A DNA stretch of 28,410 nucleotides from Euprymna scolopes. Its lineage: Eukaryota > Mollusca > Cephalopoda > Sepiida > Sepiolidae. The stretch covers positions 87,801,310 to 87,829,719 of the forward strand of contig CM044487.1 in the NCBI GenBank assembly GCA_024364805.1, given 5' to 3'. Positions within the stretch are counted from its first letter, which is position 1; each line of letters starts with the position of its first letter. Of the stretch, positions 1 to 9,978 are shown piece after piece. The notes beneath the pieces are model-generated. The model saw only the letters and a program-made list of their open reading frames with translations. It did not search any database and was not told the origin of the DNA. A program made the position numbers and the translations under genes.

Positions 1-30
1 TATATATATATATATATATATCTATATATA
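1..30. repeat. (TA)n microsatellite at window edge
   Basis: Alternating TA runs with one interruption at the start of the window. It continues beyond the edge, so its full length is unknown. Confidence 0.9.
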
Positions 31-880
31 ATATCTTGTAAAACACTCTATAGATCCATAATCTCTTCCGGTTCTGATGCGGTCCTTTTATAAAAATAAA
101 TACGTCCCAATATAGAGCATTATTTCCATATGTCGTGACTGGGAACAAAGTATCTTGTAAATATAGTGGATGATGACTAGTTCTCTTCATTTGTTTCTTT
201 CTGCTTCAGTATAGATGTTGCGAGTTTATCCTTATCTTATCCTTACTTATTTGATAGGTGTTCAACTGAATTCCAATCTATAAATCTGCCTGTAAAACGC
301 TCGAAAAACAATATACGTCTAGCTACTATAAACGTCAATAATTTCTCCAACTCTCTATCTGTGATGTTAAAAGGAAAAATCTATGCACAGAGGTTTTTTT
401 TTCGGGGACTATGTTTTTTTGGGACAAAATAGTGTCCATTGTAAATAATTATTTTTTGAGCCGTCCTCTTAAGATCATTAAGCCATACAAAGTTTTATTA
501 TAACTGGTACTCATAACTCAAACATTTCACTGATATATGACGAAATACGTTTATTAAGAGACTAGCACACACTGACGTAACTACAATTCAAAACATAATA
601 GATTAAAGTTTGAAGTCCAAATATGATAAATGGATGAACGGTAAATGATATTCATCTCGTCATTTTCAAAGTCATTCTGTTTTCCTTCCACTGTCCACTT
701 CCAGTCGTTGATTTCGCAAGAAATCGCGAGAAATTAGTTTTAGGACTACGGTCAAAAGAAGATGAAGCAAAGAGTTACTCCCCTTTGCATTATGAATTTG
801 TCTGATCCCAACAATATTCAAAGAAAATAGATAAGTAAAGAGTGTAAAAGATGAGTCTGAAATACTTTTATAAAATGCAA
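31..880. other. AT-rich stretch, no gene seen
   Basis: This is sequence downstream of gene A on the minus strand. Only short stop-bounded frames occur. A weak similarity between about 626-670 and about 4460-4510 (GTAAATGATATT in a similar setting) hints at an old shared repeat but is too short to name. Confidence 0.5.
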
Positions 881-886
881 TCATGT

Positions 887-892
887 TTTATT
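887..892 (-). promoter_or_regulatory. polyadenylation signal AATAAA of gene A
   Basis: Read on the minus strand this is AATAAA inside GCACAATAAAACATGATTG. The same context recurs at 12065-12070 downstream of gene B (GCACAATAAAATATGATTG). This shows that the 3' ends of the two genes are paralogous and gives a likely cleavage region just below it, about 120 bases past the end of the gene A frame. Confidence 0.6.
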
Positions 893-1011
893 GTGCAAAA
901 TGAATTTCAGAAAAACTGTACTATTCTATTTTTTTATGTAAACACATCGATATTTCCAAAGCAGGGTTTTTTATTCTTATACCGCTTGCACAGCACGTCT
1001 TCATTTCAGTA

Positions 1012-1094
1012 TCATTTGCAGGAATATCGAGTACAACATAAATTGATGTTACCACCCAAACAGCATCTACCGTAATCCCATCCATCACAGGCAT
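1012..1094 (-). CDS. gene A exon 2: one-module secreted Cys-rich peptide, terminal exon
   Basis: The minus-strand exon follows an acceptor ending TTATTATAG and opens in phase 1 (two bases finish a codon begun in exon 1). It encodes 26 residues: C2, C10-C11, C19-C20 and C25, spaced C-x7-CC-x7-CC-x4-C. This matches the module used twice at 12190-12374, where the middle loop is x9. Past the frame's end, faint similarity to a second module remains, so this copy looks like a reduced derivative of a two-module ancestor. Flanking intron sequence (1095-1330 and 2225-2395) aligns by eye with 12375-12830, confirming gene duplication. The partner exon is probably 10368-10467. Function is unknown. Small secreted peptides with paired cysteines are often antimicrobial or venom-type in animals, but nothing here decides. 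It may be an active one-module gene or a fading copy. Confidence 0.6.
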
Positions 1095-1344
1095 CTATAA
1101 TAAAGAAATTGAAAGTGAAAGGCAAGATATACATAGAAAGATAATAGTAGCCAATATTGAACCAATATGATTCAGCGCTGAAAGAAAAAAATTGGATTGA
1201 TTAGATCTGTTGAAAATCCAATATAAATGTCAAATAGACAACCATTGAAATAAACAAAAGCACTGGAACTTAGAAATATTAATTGATTATCAAATACTTC
1301 TTCGACTACAGCAATGACATATATCTAAATAAACCTCATAAATC

Positions 1345-2225
1345 CGCAAAACTTCTTACTAATTTGAAAACTCCCGTCGCAGGTCAGCAGATGTAGCCTC
1401 TGACCCTGTCAAAACTTCAATAGCCATGATCGTCCTCTCTCAGAAGTTCTTTACAGGATTCTTCCGCGTCGCAGGCCTCGTTGTCGGTTCCCGACGCCGG
1501 CGTCCGCTGAAAATTAATTAGGTTCTCATGCAGCTCAAAGGAAAATTACCACACAGGGTTCTAGTTTACTAAAAGTTAATTCACGGAATTACAGGTGTAT
1601 TCCATATATATAAAATTGTTCAATTCTATTACACCAGAAAACAGTTCACGATGGCGACGATTGCGGAAATGGGTGATTGGCGTTCTCTTGGGTGAGTGTT
1701 TTTGCCTCGAGATTTGATTCCCATCTGCTGTTCTCTGCCCTGGGCATTTGCTTATATTGGAAGTTGATGGGGTAGAATAAGCTGTTCCCCAGACCAATCA
1801 GAACTCCACACGTTATTCGGGAAAGTCCCGAATCCTTGCTCGTGTGCAAACCTGCGAACCTTCATAGGCTTGCGAATCTGGGATCAGAACTCATATTCAT
1901 TCACACGACCCGAAAGGTTGTCACTTTAACCTCTCGTACTCAGAAAGTCAGACATTCCTGAGCCGGGGTTCGTTATGCCAAGAACGAAATCATATTTCGT
2001 TCTAACTTTTCAAATGATATCTCTTGTCATTTTTTTCGCAAACAATAAAATTATATGTCTGCTTTCAATAAATTCATTCTTCCAGATAGGTTACTCGCCG
2101 CTGTCCGGGCATCCAATAATTGTTAACAGACAACATCAGCATAATTACTTACTCAATGTTTATTAGGTCTCAATCTCCCCAATGGGGAGCTGCATCGCTC
2201 TCTGAGGCGGTCACGCCACATCAAT
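1345..2225. other. unidentified insertion of richer GC, absent from the paralogous intron
   Basis: Intron sequence upstream of gene A exon 2 aligns with that of gene B on both sides of this block, but gene B has only about 50 bases here. The roughly 880-base block is visibly richer in GC than its surroundings. It contains short minus-strand open stretches (1646-1849) that I do not recognise. I see no terminal repeats or transposase. It could be a mobile element of unknown type, a retrocopy, or ancestral sequence lost from the gene B copy. Edges are approximate. Confidence 0.45.
1417..1506 (-). CDS. possible terminal exon, acidic and Cys-containing
   Basis: After a minus-strand acceptor-like AATTTTCAG, a frame of 29 residues runs to a stop. 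It is GC-rich (about 60%) in very AT-rich surroundings. The product is acidic (D, E and two Cys spaced C-x5-C), containing DNEACDAEESCKELLRED. I do not recognise it. The acceptor has a poor pyrimidine tract and no partner exon was found, so this is tentative. It could be an exon carried in by the surrounding insertion, or chance. Confidence 0.22.
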   Translation of the reverse strand, partial: RTPASGTDNEACDAEESCKELLREDDHGY

Positions 2226-2394
2226 ATGTGTGTGTAGAATAAAGTGCAACAGTTCTACAGGTATTTGAAGGGGCAAATAGAACACACAATACACGCTACA
2301 TTATAGGCCAATAGAAACGTCATCAAATTCATAGCGCCGGCAAAATATTAAAACAAATATACAAGGAGGAAAACGTATAGCAATACTATATCTC

Positions 2395-3070
2395 TTTCAT
2401 CCACAGCGAATACACGGAAAATGGTGGCAATTAAGCTGGCTTTAGTGTTGTGAGAGGTCATGTTGGTGATGTTTTCGACAGGTGATCAAATGTAGAACCC
2501 AGTGGGTTCAGGTTAGGGGGAGGAGTGTGTCAGTGAGAGAAGGGTACTAAGTCGTAGCACTCATTCTGAAGCCAGTCTGGGTCTCTTTAGACTTGTGGGC
2601 TGGGTTCTGCCACACTCAGGGTCTACCAGCGCCCATCTAATTGCACCAAATTCTTCAGCGCATCCATGTATACTTTGGTGTAAACTTTCAAGCCGACTTA
2701 AAAAATGTGAGGTGGCATGATATGGCCCTTACGTGAAACCATACTGAAAACCATAACCATAACTTTGTTTCCATCATCCTAGGCATGTCCCTGTTATACG
2801 GATTTTCAGTTTGAGATCGCTGGCAATGGTCCTATTGTCATAGCTTTGTTCGGTAGATAGCATGAGTTTACAGCGGTGTCTCCGACCTCGCTAGTTGAAT
2901 ATTGTGTCTATTTCAGACATGATCGAAACATCCTATCGATCTTGGGATTTGCACAAAACTGCCCAACTAGTAGATGGTCTTTAACAATAAAAATAAAACC
3001 GGTTTTCATCAAACGGAAATGGAATCATGTCGTCTTTTGTATGGTGACAATTTTATCATTACACCCTGTA
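2395..3070 (-). pseudogene. decayed Tc1/mariner-type transposon, internally deleted
   Basis: Read on the minus strand, the block opens with CAGGGTGT, like the end of the element at 7680-9114. It then gives broken transposase stretches: an N-terminal part around 2870-2960, then VSRKGHIMPPHIF and GLKVYTKVYMDAL around 2640-2740 (compare VSNEIYVMRPHLFPKG at 7960-8307). AHKSKETQTGF follows near 2580, then a trace of the LNPL region, and HNTKAS near the C-terminus at about 2430. Several stops and frameshifts and a missing central section mean it cannot make an enzyme. It sits in the gene A intron. The left end has no recognisable terminal repeat and abuts gene-derived intron at about 2395. Confidence 0.65.
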
Positions 3071-3111
3071 TTTGTACAGAATTCCACCACAAACATGGTC
3101 TCCCTTCCTTT

Positions 3112-3170
3112 CTCGCTCTCTCTCTCTCTCACACACACACACGCACACATATATATATATGTATATATGT
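3112..3170. repeat. compound (TC)n(AC)n(AT)n microsatellite
   Basis: CT repeats pass into AC repeats and then into AT/GT repeats, an uninterrupted chain of three dinucleotide motifs. Confidence 0.9.
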
Positions 3171-3498
3171 TCCTCTTCCTTTAACGTTTTCAGTTAGTAT
3201 TATATTTGAATAAATTATTTTACAGCTTTGTTGTCTATTTCGTACAGAGTTAGTCGAATTCAATTGCGCACTTCTTATGTTATTTTAGTAAGTGGATTTT
3301 TCAATCGATTTTCTGCAATCGACACATTCATTTTAAATAACCATACGCGAAAGAACTTTTGTTCATGCACGTGTGTGCGTTGGATATAAGGGTTGAGTTT
3401 TCTTTTTAGTGTAGTATCCGAAGAAAGTTCCACATTCGAGAGTGACGTGACGTAATCTGTGAAACAAATCTGTGAAGTGGCCTAACGTTCACAGGAAA
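3171..3498. other. AT-rich spacer, no gene seen
   Basis: It lies between the microsatellite and the LINE fragment. No coding or repeat structure is recognised. A doubled TGACGT motif near 3443 is noted but has no gene to serve. Confidence 0.4.
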
Positions 3499-4158
3499 CA
3501 TGAGTTGGAACAATTACATTGAAGACATTGCCAGGGCCGCTGCAAGAAAGGTAGGCTCTCTCTACCGTGCTAGAAAACTACTAACACCCGAAAGTATCCT
3601 GTACCTCTATAAGGCCACCATTCGCCCATGTATGGAGTATTGCTGCCACATCTGGGCTGGTGCATCTGCTACTAGTCTCTCGCTCCTTGACAAGGTTCAA
3701 AAGAGAGTCGCAAACCTGATAGGCCCTGAACTGGCATCTAAGCTTCAGCCTCTGTCCCATCGACGAAATGTTGCATCCCTCTGCCTTTTCTACAAGTATT
3801 TTAGTGGTGAATGCTCTGACGAACTGCAATCACTTGTGCCCCCACGACGCGAGCACCCTCGACAAACCCGACAGGCTACTAGATCCCACCCCCACACTGT
3901 AGAGATCCCTAGATGTAAAAGATCTGTTTACTCCAATAGTTTCTTCCCCAGAACCGCAAGACTCTGGAATTCCATTCTCGGTCCCTGCTTCCCCAACAGT
4001 ACTGACGTGCAGAAGTTCAAGTGTAACGTGAACCGACACCTTGCTGCCCAAATCCCTACATAGTACCCCAGTAGTTGTTTCCCCTGATAGTAGCCCCCTA
4101 CACCAAAGTGGCAATTTGCCTTGTTTGGGGTGAAAATGTAATAATAAAAAAAAAAAAA
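3499..4158 (+). mobile_element. 5'-truncated non-LTR retrotransposon (LINE), C-terminal part of ORF2
   Basis: An open frame at 3500-4063 encodes 187 residues of the region that follows the catalytic palm of a LINE reverse transcriptase. It contains YKATIRPCMEYCCHIW (residues 37-52), then LLDKVQKRVANLIG, LSHRRNVASLCLFYKYF, and near the end FFPRTARLWNS (148-158) with a FK.NVNRHL tail. This order is typical of Jockey/CR1-type elements. A short 3' untranslated part (GTTTGGGGTGAAAATGTAAT) and an A-rich tail end at 4158. The whole catalytic part is missing, so it is an ordinary 5'-truncated insertion. The frame is unbroken, which suggests a young copy. The methionine at 3500 is internal to the original protein, not a true start. 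Confidence 0.8.
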
Positions 4159-4980
4159 GTGAAATCCTTAGGAAACTTCATATCGCGTTACAAATAAATA
4201 AAATTGAAAATATGAACAATTTGAGATTGTACCGTTCTCATAGTTATATATTCTTTAGAATACCAGAATCTAAAAATATGGAATCTGGTTTAATTATCGA
4301 ACTGATAAATATCTTACAGGCATATTAGCATTCGTTAGAAATCTCCAACACGGACCACATTTCTTCAGTCCTTTCCTATGAATATCGCTCCAGACAACGC
4401 ATAAAGACAAATAGTTAAAAAAAACAAAACACTTCAATGTCAAAAAACATAATTAATAAATGGTAGATGGATAGATGCTAACTGTAAATGATATTTTCTA
4501 TCAATTTTATAAGAAAATTCGCTCGTGGATTTCAAAGAGCAAGCACAGAAAAAAAAACAAGCCTTTTTTCTATTTATTTAAAAATAAAATACAACTTTGT
4601 TATATATATAAGGGTCGTGGAATTGTATTCATCTGCAAAAGATCTAGATAATTAGCATATTCTTTTAAACATTCATTTTAATTAATTTCCTATTAGTTTT
4701 TCGTTTAGTTAATTATTACCTGTAATTATATTCATGAAGATATTCTACATGATTTATACTTGCGTAATATTTGCGTAAAAAGTTTATAATATGCACAACC
4801 TCTTTCGATATATAGTTATGTATGCGTATATATATTAGTATAAACGAATGTTGCCTACCAAACTCCTCTATCAGTTTTTAGTCTGCAGATACGAAACTTC
4901 ATATATAGAGTATTTGAACTTATGAAAAACGTTATATTTGTGTTTTACTGGGGGAAAATTGTTACAAAACTGTGAAAATG
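4159..4980. other. AT-rich intronic or intergenic sequence, nothing recognised
   Basis: Over 800 bases with no frame of substance, no tandem repeat beyond short TA runs near 4600 and 4820, and no similarity I can place. Confidence 0.4.
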
Positions 4981-4994
4981 ATAAAAATGGAATT

Positions 4995-5170
4995 TGCCAG
5001 GTGAAGATCGAACGACGACATTACGAATATGCATGCGTTACATAATAGCTATTGGTTCATGTTTTAACTTTTAGCCTTGAAGCAAACATGCTCAGACATT
5101 AACGTCAAAAGAAAAAGCAAATCAGCAAATCGTAAGCTAACCGTTTTGGTTTCGATTCTCGGTGAAGTTA
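4995..5170. repeat. possible tRNA-like SINE remnants, two opposed halves
   Basis: On the minus strand ATAGCTATTATG (about 5041-5052) and CGTTCGATC (about 5006-5014) resemble pol III A and B boxes. On the plus strand GGTTTCGATTC near 5146 resembles another B box. GGTGAAG occurs at both ends of the block. The match is loose and no 3' tail is evident. Confidence 0.22.
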
Positions 5171-5273
5171 TTTTTTTTTTTTACTTATTAAATCATTACT
5201 ATATATTGGGTCCAATATAATGTAATAAGTATGAAATCTGCATTAATCAAAATACTTTTTTAAGCGTATTTTA

Positions 5274-5302
5274 CGACCGAGCAATGTCGGGCGGCCTGCT
5301 AG
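5274..5302 (+). mobile_element. Helitron-type 3' terminus
   Basis: CGACCGAGCAATGTCGGGCG can fold into a short GC-rich stem, followed after a few bases by CTGCTAG and then T. A GC-rich hairpin just before CTRR-T is the hallmark of Helitron 3' ends. Similar ends occur at 10242-10269 and 11228-11257, and on the minus strand at 6830-6860. The matching 5' head was not located, so only the end is called. Confidence 0.6.
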
Positions 5303-5614
5303 TATCTTATATATTAGAAAGTTTTTATTTTCGATTATAACACTGGTTTACAAAAACAATTTTTTTTGTCTTAGGCAAGAATAGGGATAGTTGTTTTTGG
5401 AAAATTTGAGTGTGGTGAATTCAAATTTATAAATAGTTTTGTTCTATCCTTTCTGACCTTTAAATAGTCTCATTTTTGTATAAACAGGGAACATATATAT
5501 ATATGTATATTTCAAGAGTTACAGCAGCTTATAACAGATAAATCAGGATAGATAAAGAACATTGATTAAATCAATATACTTAAATGATACAATTACACAT
5601 TCATAGTGCCACAT
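5303..5614. other. AT-rich spacer
   Basis: No gene recognised. It lies between a plus-strand Helitron end and the 3' side of the decayed minus-strand gene copy. Confidence 0.4.
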
Positions 5615-6780
5615 TCAATAAAAAGTGTGTTTTTTTAGAAGATCTGGTGTATTTTGCCTCCGTGATGTCACACAAGAGCATTCATCATGGTCGGGGTTCC
5701 ATTTGCCTTGATAGTTGCTCTCCATCATCGTAATGTCTTGGTGGACTGTTTCTCCATGCTCATCACTCATTGCTCCTTTGTTTGGCGGGAATAAGTTAAG
5801 ATGGGAATTGAGAAAATGAATCTTGAGTGACATTCGCCCCCCTATCTACGTAAGACTTTAGAATAGCGGTTTGGTATGCGTGTGTACCCAAGGAAGTCAC
5901 TACAGACTGACTTGAATGCTTCCCATGCCCTCGGTTCTTTTAAGTTAAGAAGCTCCTCAAAACCAGTATCCTTCAGCATTTCTCGGATCTGAGATCCGAC
6001 AAAGATGTCTTCTTTGAGCTTTGCTGCACTAATACCTGGGAACACAGTAGACAAGTGTTGGAAGGTAGCACTATTTTTGTCCACTAATTTCTTCATCAAA
6101 CCAAGCTTGATGTGAAGATGAGAAAGAAGCACCTCATTCATGTCCAGCAGAGGATTCTCCTTGAGGCTGTGTTCGCCAGGAACAAAAGAGCTTTAGACCC
6201 CCAGTCTTTTTGCTTGTAATGCTGTGATATAGTTCAACTATCTCAGACAGAGAAAACAACAGTACTTTGTGAAACCTGCTTGCATACCCATAAGAAGACC
6301 AATGACCTTGAGCTACCCACTCAGACTCCATGGGTACTCGCTGTACTTGTAGTTTCTAAAAGAAGCTCTATATTGTCATAGGATTCCTTTAGATGGACAG
6401 AGCGTACAACGGGAATGCTGGGATATTTATTCCCGTTGTGCAGACGAACACTCTTGAGACTTCGCTTGGAAGAGTCTATGAAAAACGCCAGTCTGAAGGA
6501 TTATGTGGCAAATCAAGGGACATAAACAAGCCAGCTATGTTTGTTCAGTAACACAACTTGTTTTCCACGTCGAAAAAAGAAGCAAATTCTTTGTTCCAAT
6601 TACTCAAACTGGTGATCCTTACATCTTACTGGACTAGGCTCTACTGTTTAAGCCGGGAAGCCAAGAGCTGTGACTGTTGTTTTGACAGATACAAATCACG
6701 AGCAAGATCATTCAGGTCCTCTTGCGTGATCCAGTGTGGCTCGTTGCCACTTGCTCAACGATCAAAAATTCGGTGAGTAT
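5615..6780 (-). pseudogene. decayed copy of a dispersed multi-copy protein gene
   Basis: Reading down the minus strand in shifting frames gives ITQEDLNDLARDLYLSKQQS (about 6690), FFDVENKLC (about 6570), FIDSSKRSLKSVRLHNGNKY and VHLKESYDNIELLL (6480-6360), and LLSHLHIKLGLMKKLVDKN (6130-6080). FPGISAAKLKEDIFVGSQIR, FKSVCSDFLG and finally MSLKIHFLNSHL, MSDEHGETVHQDI and MESNYQGKWNP (5833-5680) follow. From memory the order matches a protein found in many copies in arthropod, cnidarian and mollusc genomes, often described only as uncharacterised. Stops and frameshifts occur throughout and part of the middle is lost, so it is dead. It begins only about 50 bases after a Helitron-like 5' head (6775-6828), so it may be Helitron cargo. 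Confidence 0.6.
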
Positions 6781-6828
6781 AAAGGTTGAGAAGTGTTCTC
6801 ATACACACATTCTCACTTTTATAAATAT
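6775..6828 (-). mobile_element. Helitron-like 5' head
   Basis: On the minus strand TATAAAAGTGAGAATGTGTG, then GAACACTTCTCAACCTTTAT, closely matches the head at 7365-7420 (TATAAACGTGAGGATG, GAACACTTCTCTACCTATAT). It starts exactly where the minus-strand 3' end of the neighbouring element stops (6830), giving a tail-to-head tandem. It leads straight into the decayed gene below it. Confidence 0.5.
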
Positions 6829-6829
6829 A

Positions 6830-7411
6830 CTAATAGGCCGCCTGGCGTACCTGGTCGTAAAATAAAAATAAATATTATAATTTAATTCATACAGAATTCT
6901 TATTTATTATAAACAAAAGTACCGTAGGCATAAAATATAACGTTAAATTCTGTTTTAAAATATGAATGATAAAACATGGAAGGAAATAGGGACATTTACA
7001 TGAGAGTATTATGTTTTTTCTTAACAGTTCACTTCTTGTAAGTAAAAAAAAATACTCGAGCTGCGATTGAAGCCAAAACCTGCATACAATGAGTTTACTA
7101 CGGTAACCATTGACCTGATTGACATGATTTTCGAAAGGTATTTTCAAAAATATTTACTTTAAATAATGAACCTGACATCTTTCACGGGCGCGTATATGCC
7201 GTCGTGAAACAGTCGAAAACAGATCAAAATTCCAACACCCCGACGTACCAATTTTAAAATCTTAATCTTAATTAATAATTAAAATGGATTTAAAAACGTT
7301 TTCCACATGTCTTAATACTATATATACAAATTTTCAAGTATGTAGATAAAACAATCAAAGTATCAGAGTATATAGGTAGAGAAGTGTTCAGAGACACACA
7401 AACATCCTCAC

Positions 7412-7458
<47 letters not shown>
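6830..7458 (-). mobile_element. non-autonomous Helitron-like element
   Basis: The element runs on the minus strand from a head abutting a (TA)n tract (TATAAACGTGAGGATG at about 7405-7420) to a tail with ACGACCAGGTACGCCAGGCG (6843-6862) and CTATTAG at 6830-6836. The tail resembles the plus-strand end at 5274-5302 (GGCGGCCTGCTAG against GGCGGCCTATTAG). At about 600 bases it has no Rep/helicase coding, only AT-rich filler and one short frame at 6887-7147, so it would need enzymes from elsewhere. The upper boundary within the (TA)n tract is uncertain. Confidence 0.5.
7415..7458. repeat. (TA)n microsatellite
   Basis: An uninterrupted TA run adjoining the 5' head of the minus-strand Helitron-like element. 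Confidence 0.9.
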
Positions 7459-7460
<2 letters not shown>

Positions 7461-7679
7461 TAGATAGATTGAATAGAAAAGTCTTACAAGTTTAATTTCT
7501 TTTAAATGTTTAGCAGTATTTTATTTTATTTCTTTCATTATCCGTGGCATACGCTATACGAAACCGCGGTCACTACTAAGTCTTTTGAATAACATATATT
7601 TTGTAGGTAAAACCTTAAGTAATTAAAACATGTATATTTTTCAGATTTTTTTACTTTTATAATTCCTAATTAATATATA

Positions 7680-9111
7680 CAGTGTGCGTCTGGTATTTGA
7701 GAACATATATTTCCTTTTTAAAAATAATCAAAAGGACAAACAAAAAGATTGGTAGTACAACAAGTCACTTTATTGTACATAAACCTAAAATATTATTTTT
7801 TAAACTTTTTTAACAAATAATCGCCCTCAGCACTAATTACAGCTTCTATTCGAGACCTAAACCGTTGGCAAGCACGTTTAAGATGGTCCTCGTCGATATC
7901 CTGCATTACTCTATGGATGCTTTCAGATAATCTTTACTTTATGTTTAATGATATCTCTCTCAACAAGGCCACACACAATACTCAAACGGATTAAGGTCTG
8001 GAGAGTTTGGAGGCCACAAATTGGGGATAATGTGATCATGGAACTTCTCTGCTAACCATTCTTGTGTCTTCTGAGCCTTATGTGCCGGTGCAGAGTCTTG
8101 TTGAAAGATGTAGGGCTTTCTATTCCTGACTCTATTAACCCAAGGCTTCACAACAGTACCCAGGACTTTAATGTAAGCGGCAGAATTGATTTTTAGTCCT
8201 TTTGGAAATAAATGTGGTCGCATCACATATATTTCATTGCTAACCACCCCCATCCTTGGCCTTCGGGACAAGATCAAAGTGTAGTATCTGTTCTTCAGAT
8301 GCTGCACTTCAATTTACTTGTTCTCTGTCAGGGGAGGAGAAATCCTTCACGACTGAGACAATTTTTATTTTTGTTCCTTTTCTCCACGTTAAAAAACGAC
8401 CCTGGTGTCTAACTCGATCCCGTGGGGAGGCATTGTAAATAGGAACCTCCCCCAAAATCACAACAATTGCTGGACATTTTGTGTGCATGACTCTTGGAAC
8501 TTTAGAAGGGTCAGTACATAGCCATCTGTCATTTCTTCGGTTTACTTTTTTGGTCTTGGTCAAAAATTTTTTCATCTGAAAAAACCCCAAAAGAATGTGT
8601 TGCTCAGCTTAAAAAGCCTCTTGGATCTTATAAACTGATTTTCTTTGGTGGTCTCGGAGATAAAATAGCCTCCCTTCATCACATACGACTTGAATCGAAG
8701 ATTTTCATGACAAGTCCTACGAATTGTGGCTTCTGAGACATTTAAGTCTTTTGCAATTGATTTCATTGACTTTTGAGGGCTATCATAATTGATGTTCTGA
8801 ACTCTTTGAACAAATTCAAGTGTTCTCATGCTGTCAGACCGTTGTTGATGATTTTTGCGTTTAGCAACTGGAGAATTGGGCCATTTTTGCCCTTTAATTT
8901 TTTTGCGGACTTTAAAGACAAACGATCAGGCAACTTTTAGAAATTGTGCAATTTGCAAACCACTATGTTCTGCCAAGATTGCAACTATTACAGCCTGTCA
9001 TGAGTTATATTAATATTTGCCATAATTAATTTTCTGAAAGAAACAAAGTAAACGATTAAATAATAGATAAAAGAGAAGAAATAAGTGATGTTCTCAAATA
9101 CCAGATGCACC

Positions 9112-9114
<3 letters not shown>
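7680..9114 (-). mobile_element. Tc1/mariner-type transposon, both ends present, transposase decayed
   Basis: Terminal inverted repeats of about 27 bases, CAGTGTGCGTCTGGTATTTG at 7680 and CAGGGTGCATCTGGTATTTG inward from 9114, are flanked by TA dinucleotides, the classic TA target duplication. The 1435-base length fits the superfamily. The minus strand encodes the transposase listed separately. TAs on the right continue as a microsatellite. Stops and frameshifts mean it is not autonomous. Confidence 0.85.
7798..9021 (-). pseudogene. Tc1/mariner-type transposase, frameshifted
   Basis: Parts read N to C: LQIAQFLKV and VRKKIKGQKWPNSPVAKRKN (about 8960-8850), then a helix-turn-helix region MKSIAKDLNVSEATIRRTC (about 8770-8710). 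FSDEKIFDQ gives the first catalytic Asp near 8570; RNDRWLC and VVSNEIYVMRPHLFPKGLKI follow. YIFQQDSAPAHKAQKTQEWL carries the second Asp and WPPNSPDLNPFEY the third, with 32 residues between these two by hand count. The C-terminal tail reads through broken frames to about 7798. At least one frameshift separates each of the three longest stretches (8829-8572, 8590-8309, 8307-7960), and stops lie at both ends. All three catalytic acids remain, so decay is moderate. The relative at 2395-3070 is far more eroded. Confidence 0.75.

Positions 9115-9149
<35 letters not shown>
9115..9149. repeat. (TA)n microsatellite abutting the transposon end
   Basis: The TA run starts at the target duplication of the element at 7680-9114. 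Either insertion chose a TA tract or the tract grew from the duplication. Confidence 0.9.
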
Positions 9150-9152
<3 letters not shown>

Positions 9153-9319
9153 CCCCCCTCTTTGGGTAAAGCACTGTCGTAAATAATCTCACCTACTACT
9201 GAATTGGCTGAAAAATGCAAAGCTCGTTGTTTGTTTGTTTGCAAACAGGCGGTTTGAGCACTGTAAGAGTGGTGGCGGATGTCTATTTAAATAAACATTC
9301 CGACGAGTTATTTGCGGGC

Positions 9320-9400
9320 GTCCCTTGTGTGGTCGAGTGGGAGAACTGCCGACTGTCAACACGACGGTTCTAGGCCCAATCCTTGCCTTGGGAGAGATGC
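9320..9400 (+). repeat. tRNA-like SINE head
   Basis: TGTGGTCGAGTGGGAGAACT resembles a pol III A box in tRNA context, and GGTTCTAGGCC at 9366-9376 a B box, at about tRNA spacing. The sequence between is not a clean cloverleaf, so this is a SINE head or tRNA fossil rather than a functional tRNA. Related GC-richer sequence before it (9150-9310) may belong to the same or a nested element. Confidence 0.4.
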
Positions 9401-9883
9401 TAGTCTAGCGGCACTGATGAGTTGTGATACAAAGAAACAGAACTATATGTCGATGACTACACATATATATATAATCTATAGTAGCTTTTTTACAATGCAA
9501 TGTAGACTAAAATGTATTGTAATCTAAATTTATGATCCAGTCTTGCAAAGAGCTTTGCGTAATGGATAAAGCACTATTTAATTATGTTTTAAGTGAAACT
9601 TTTCAGGGTGTTGTAGGACTAAACTATATTGAGAGAAAGACTAGTGATATAACTAGAATTGTTTAAGAATTTTTACGTTTTCATGTCTTACGGAAGGGTT
9701 ATGCGTCCCCGGTTAATCAATAATGCTTCCAAGCGAAACTCCGTACAAATTAAAGAGTGAAACAAGAAGAGTCTTTAGTTTGTGTGAAAGATTCCTGAGT
9801 TCAACAAGATAGACCCGTAGAAAATCTTACTAGCCAAAACGTTGTGAAAATAAATTCATGATGATCACGGGTAGGCTAGTCTA

Positions 9884-9884
<1 letters not shown>

Positions 9885-9978
<94 letters not shown>

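Noticed and set aside
7680-9114. Plus-strand frames at 8212-8438 as genes
   Set aside because: They lie antisense within the transposase region and have no independent motif.
9320-9400. A functional tRNA gene
   Set aside because: A and B boxes are approximate and no proper acceptor stem or anticodon arm can be drawn, so it was kept only as a SINE head.
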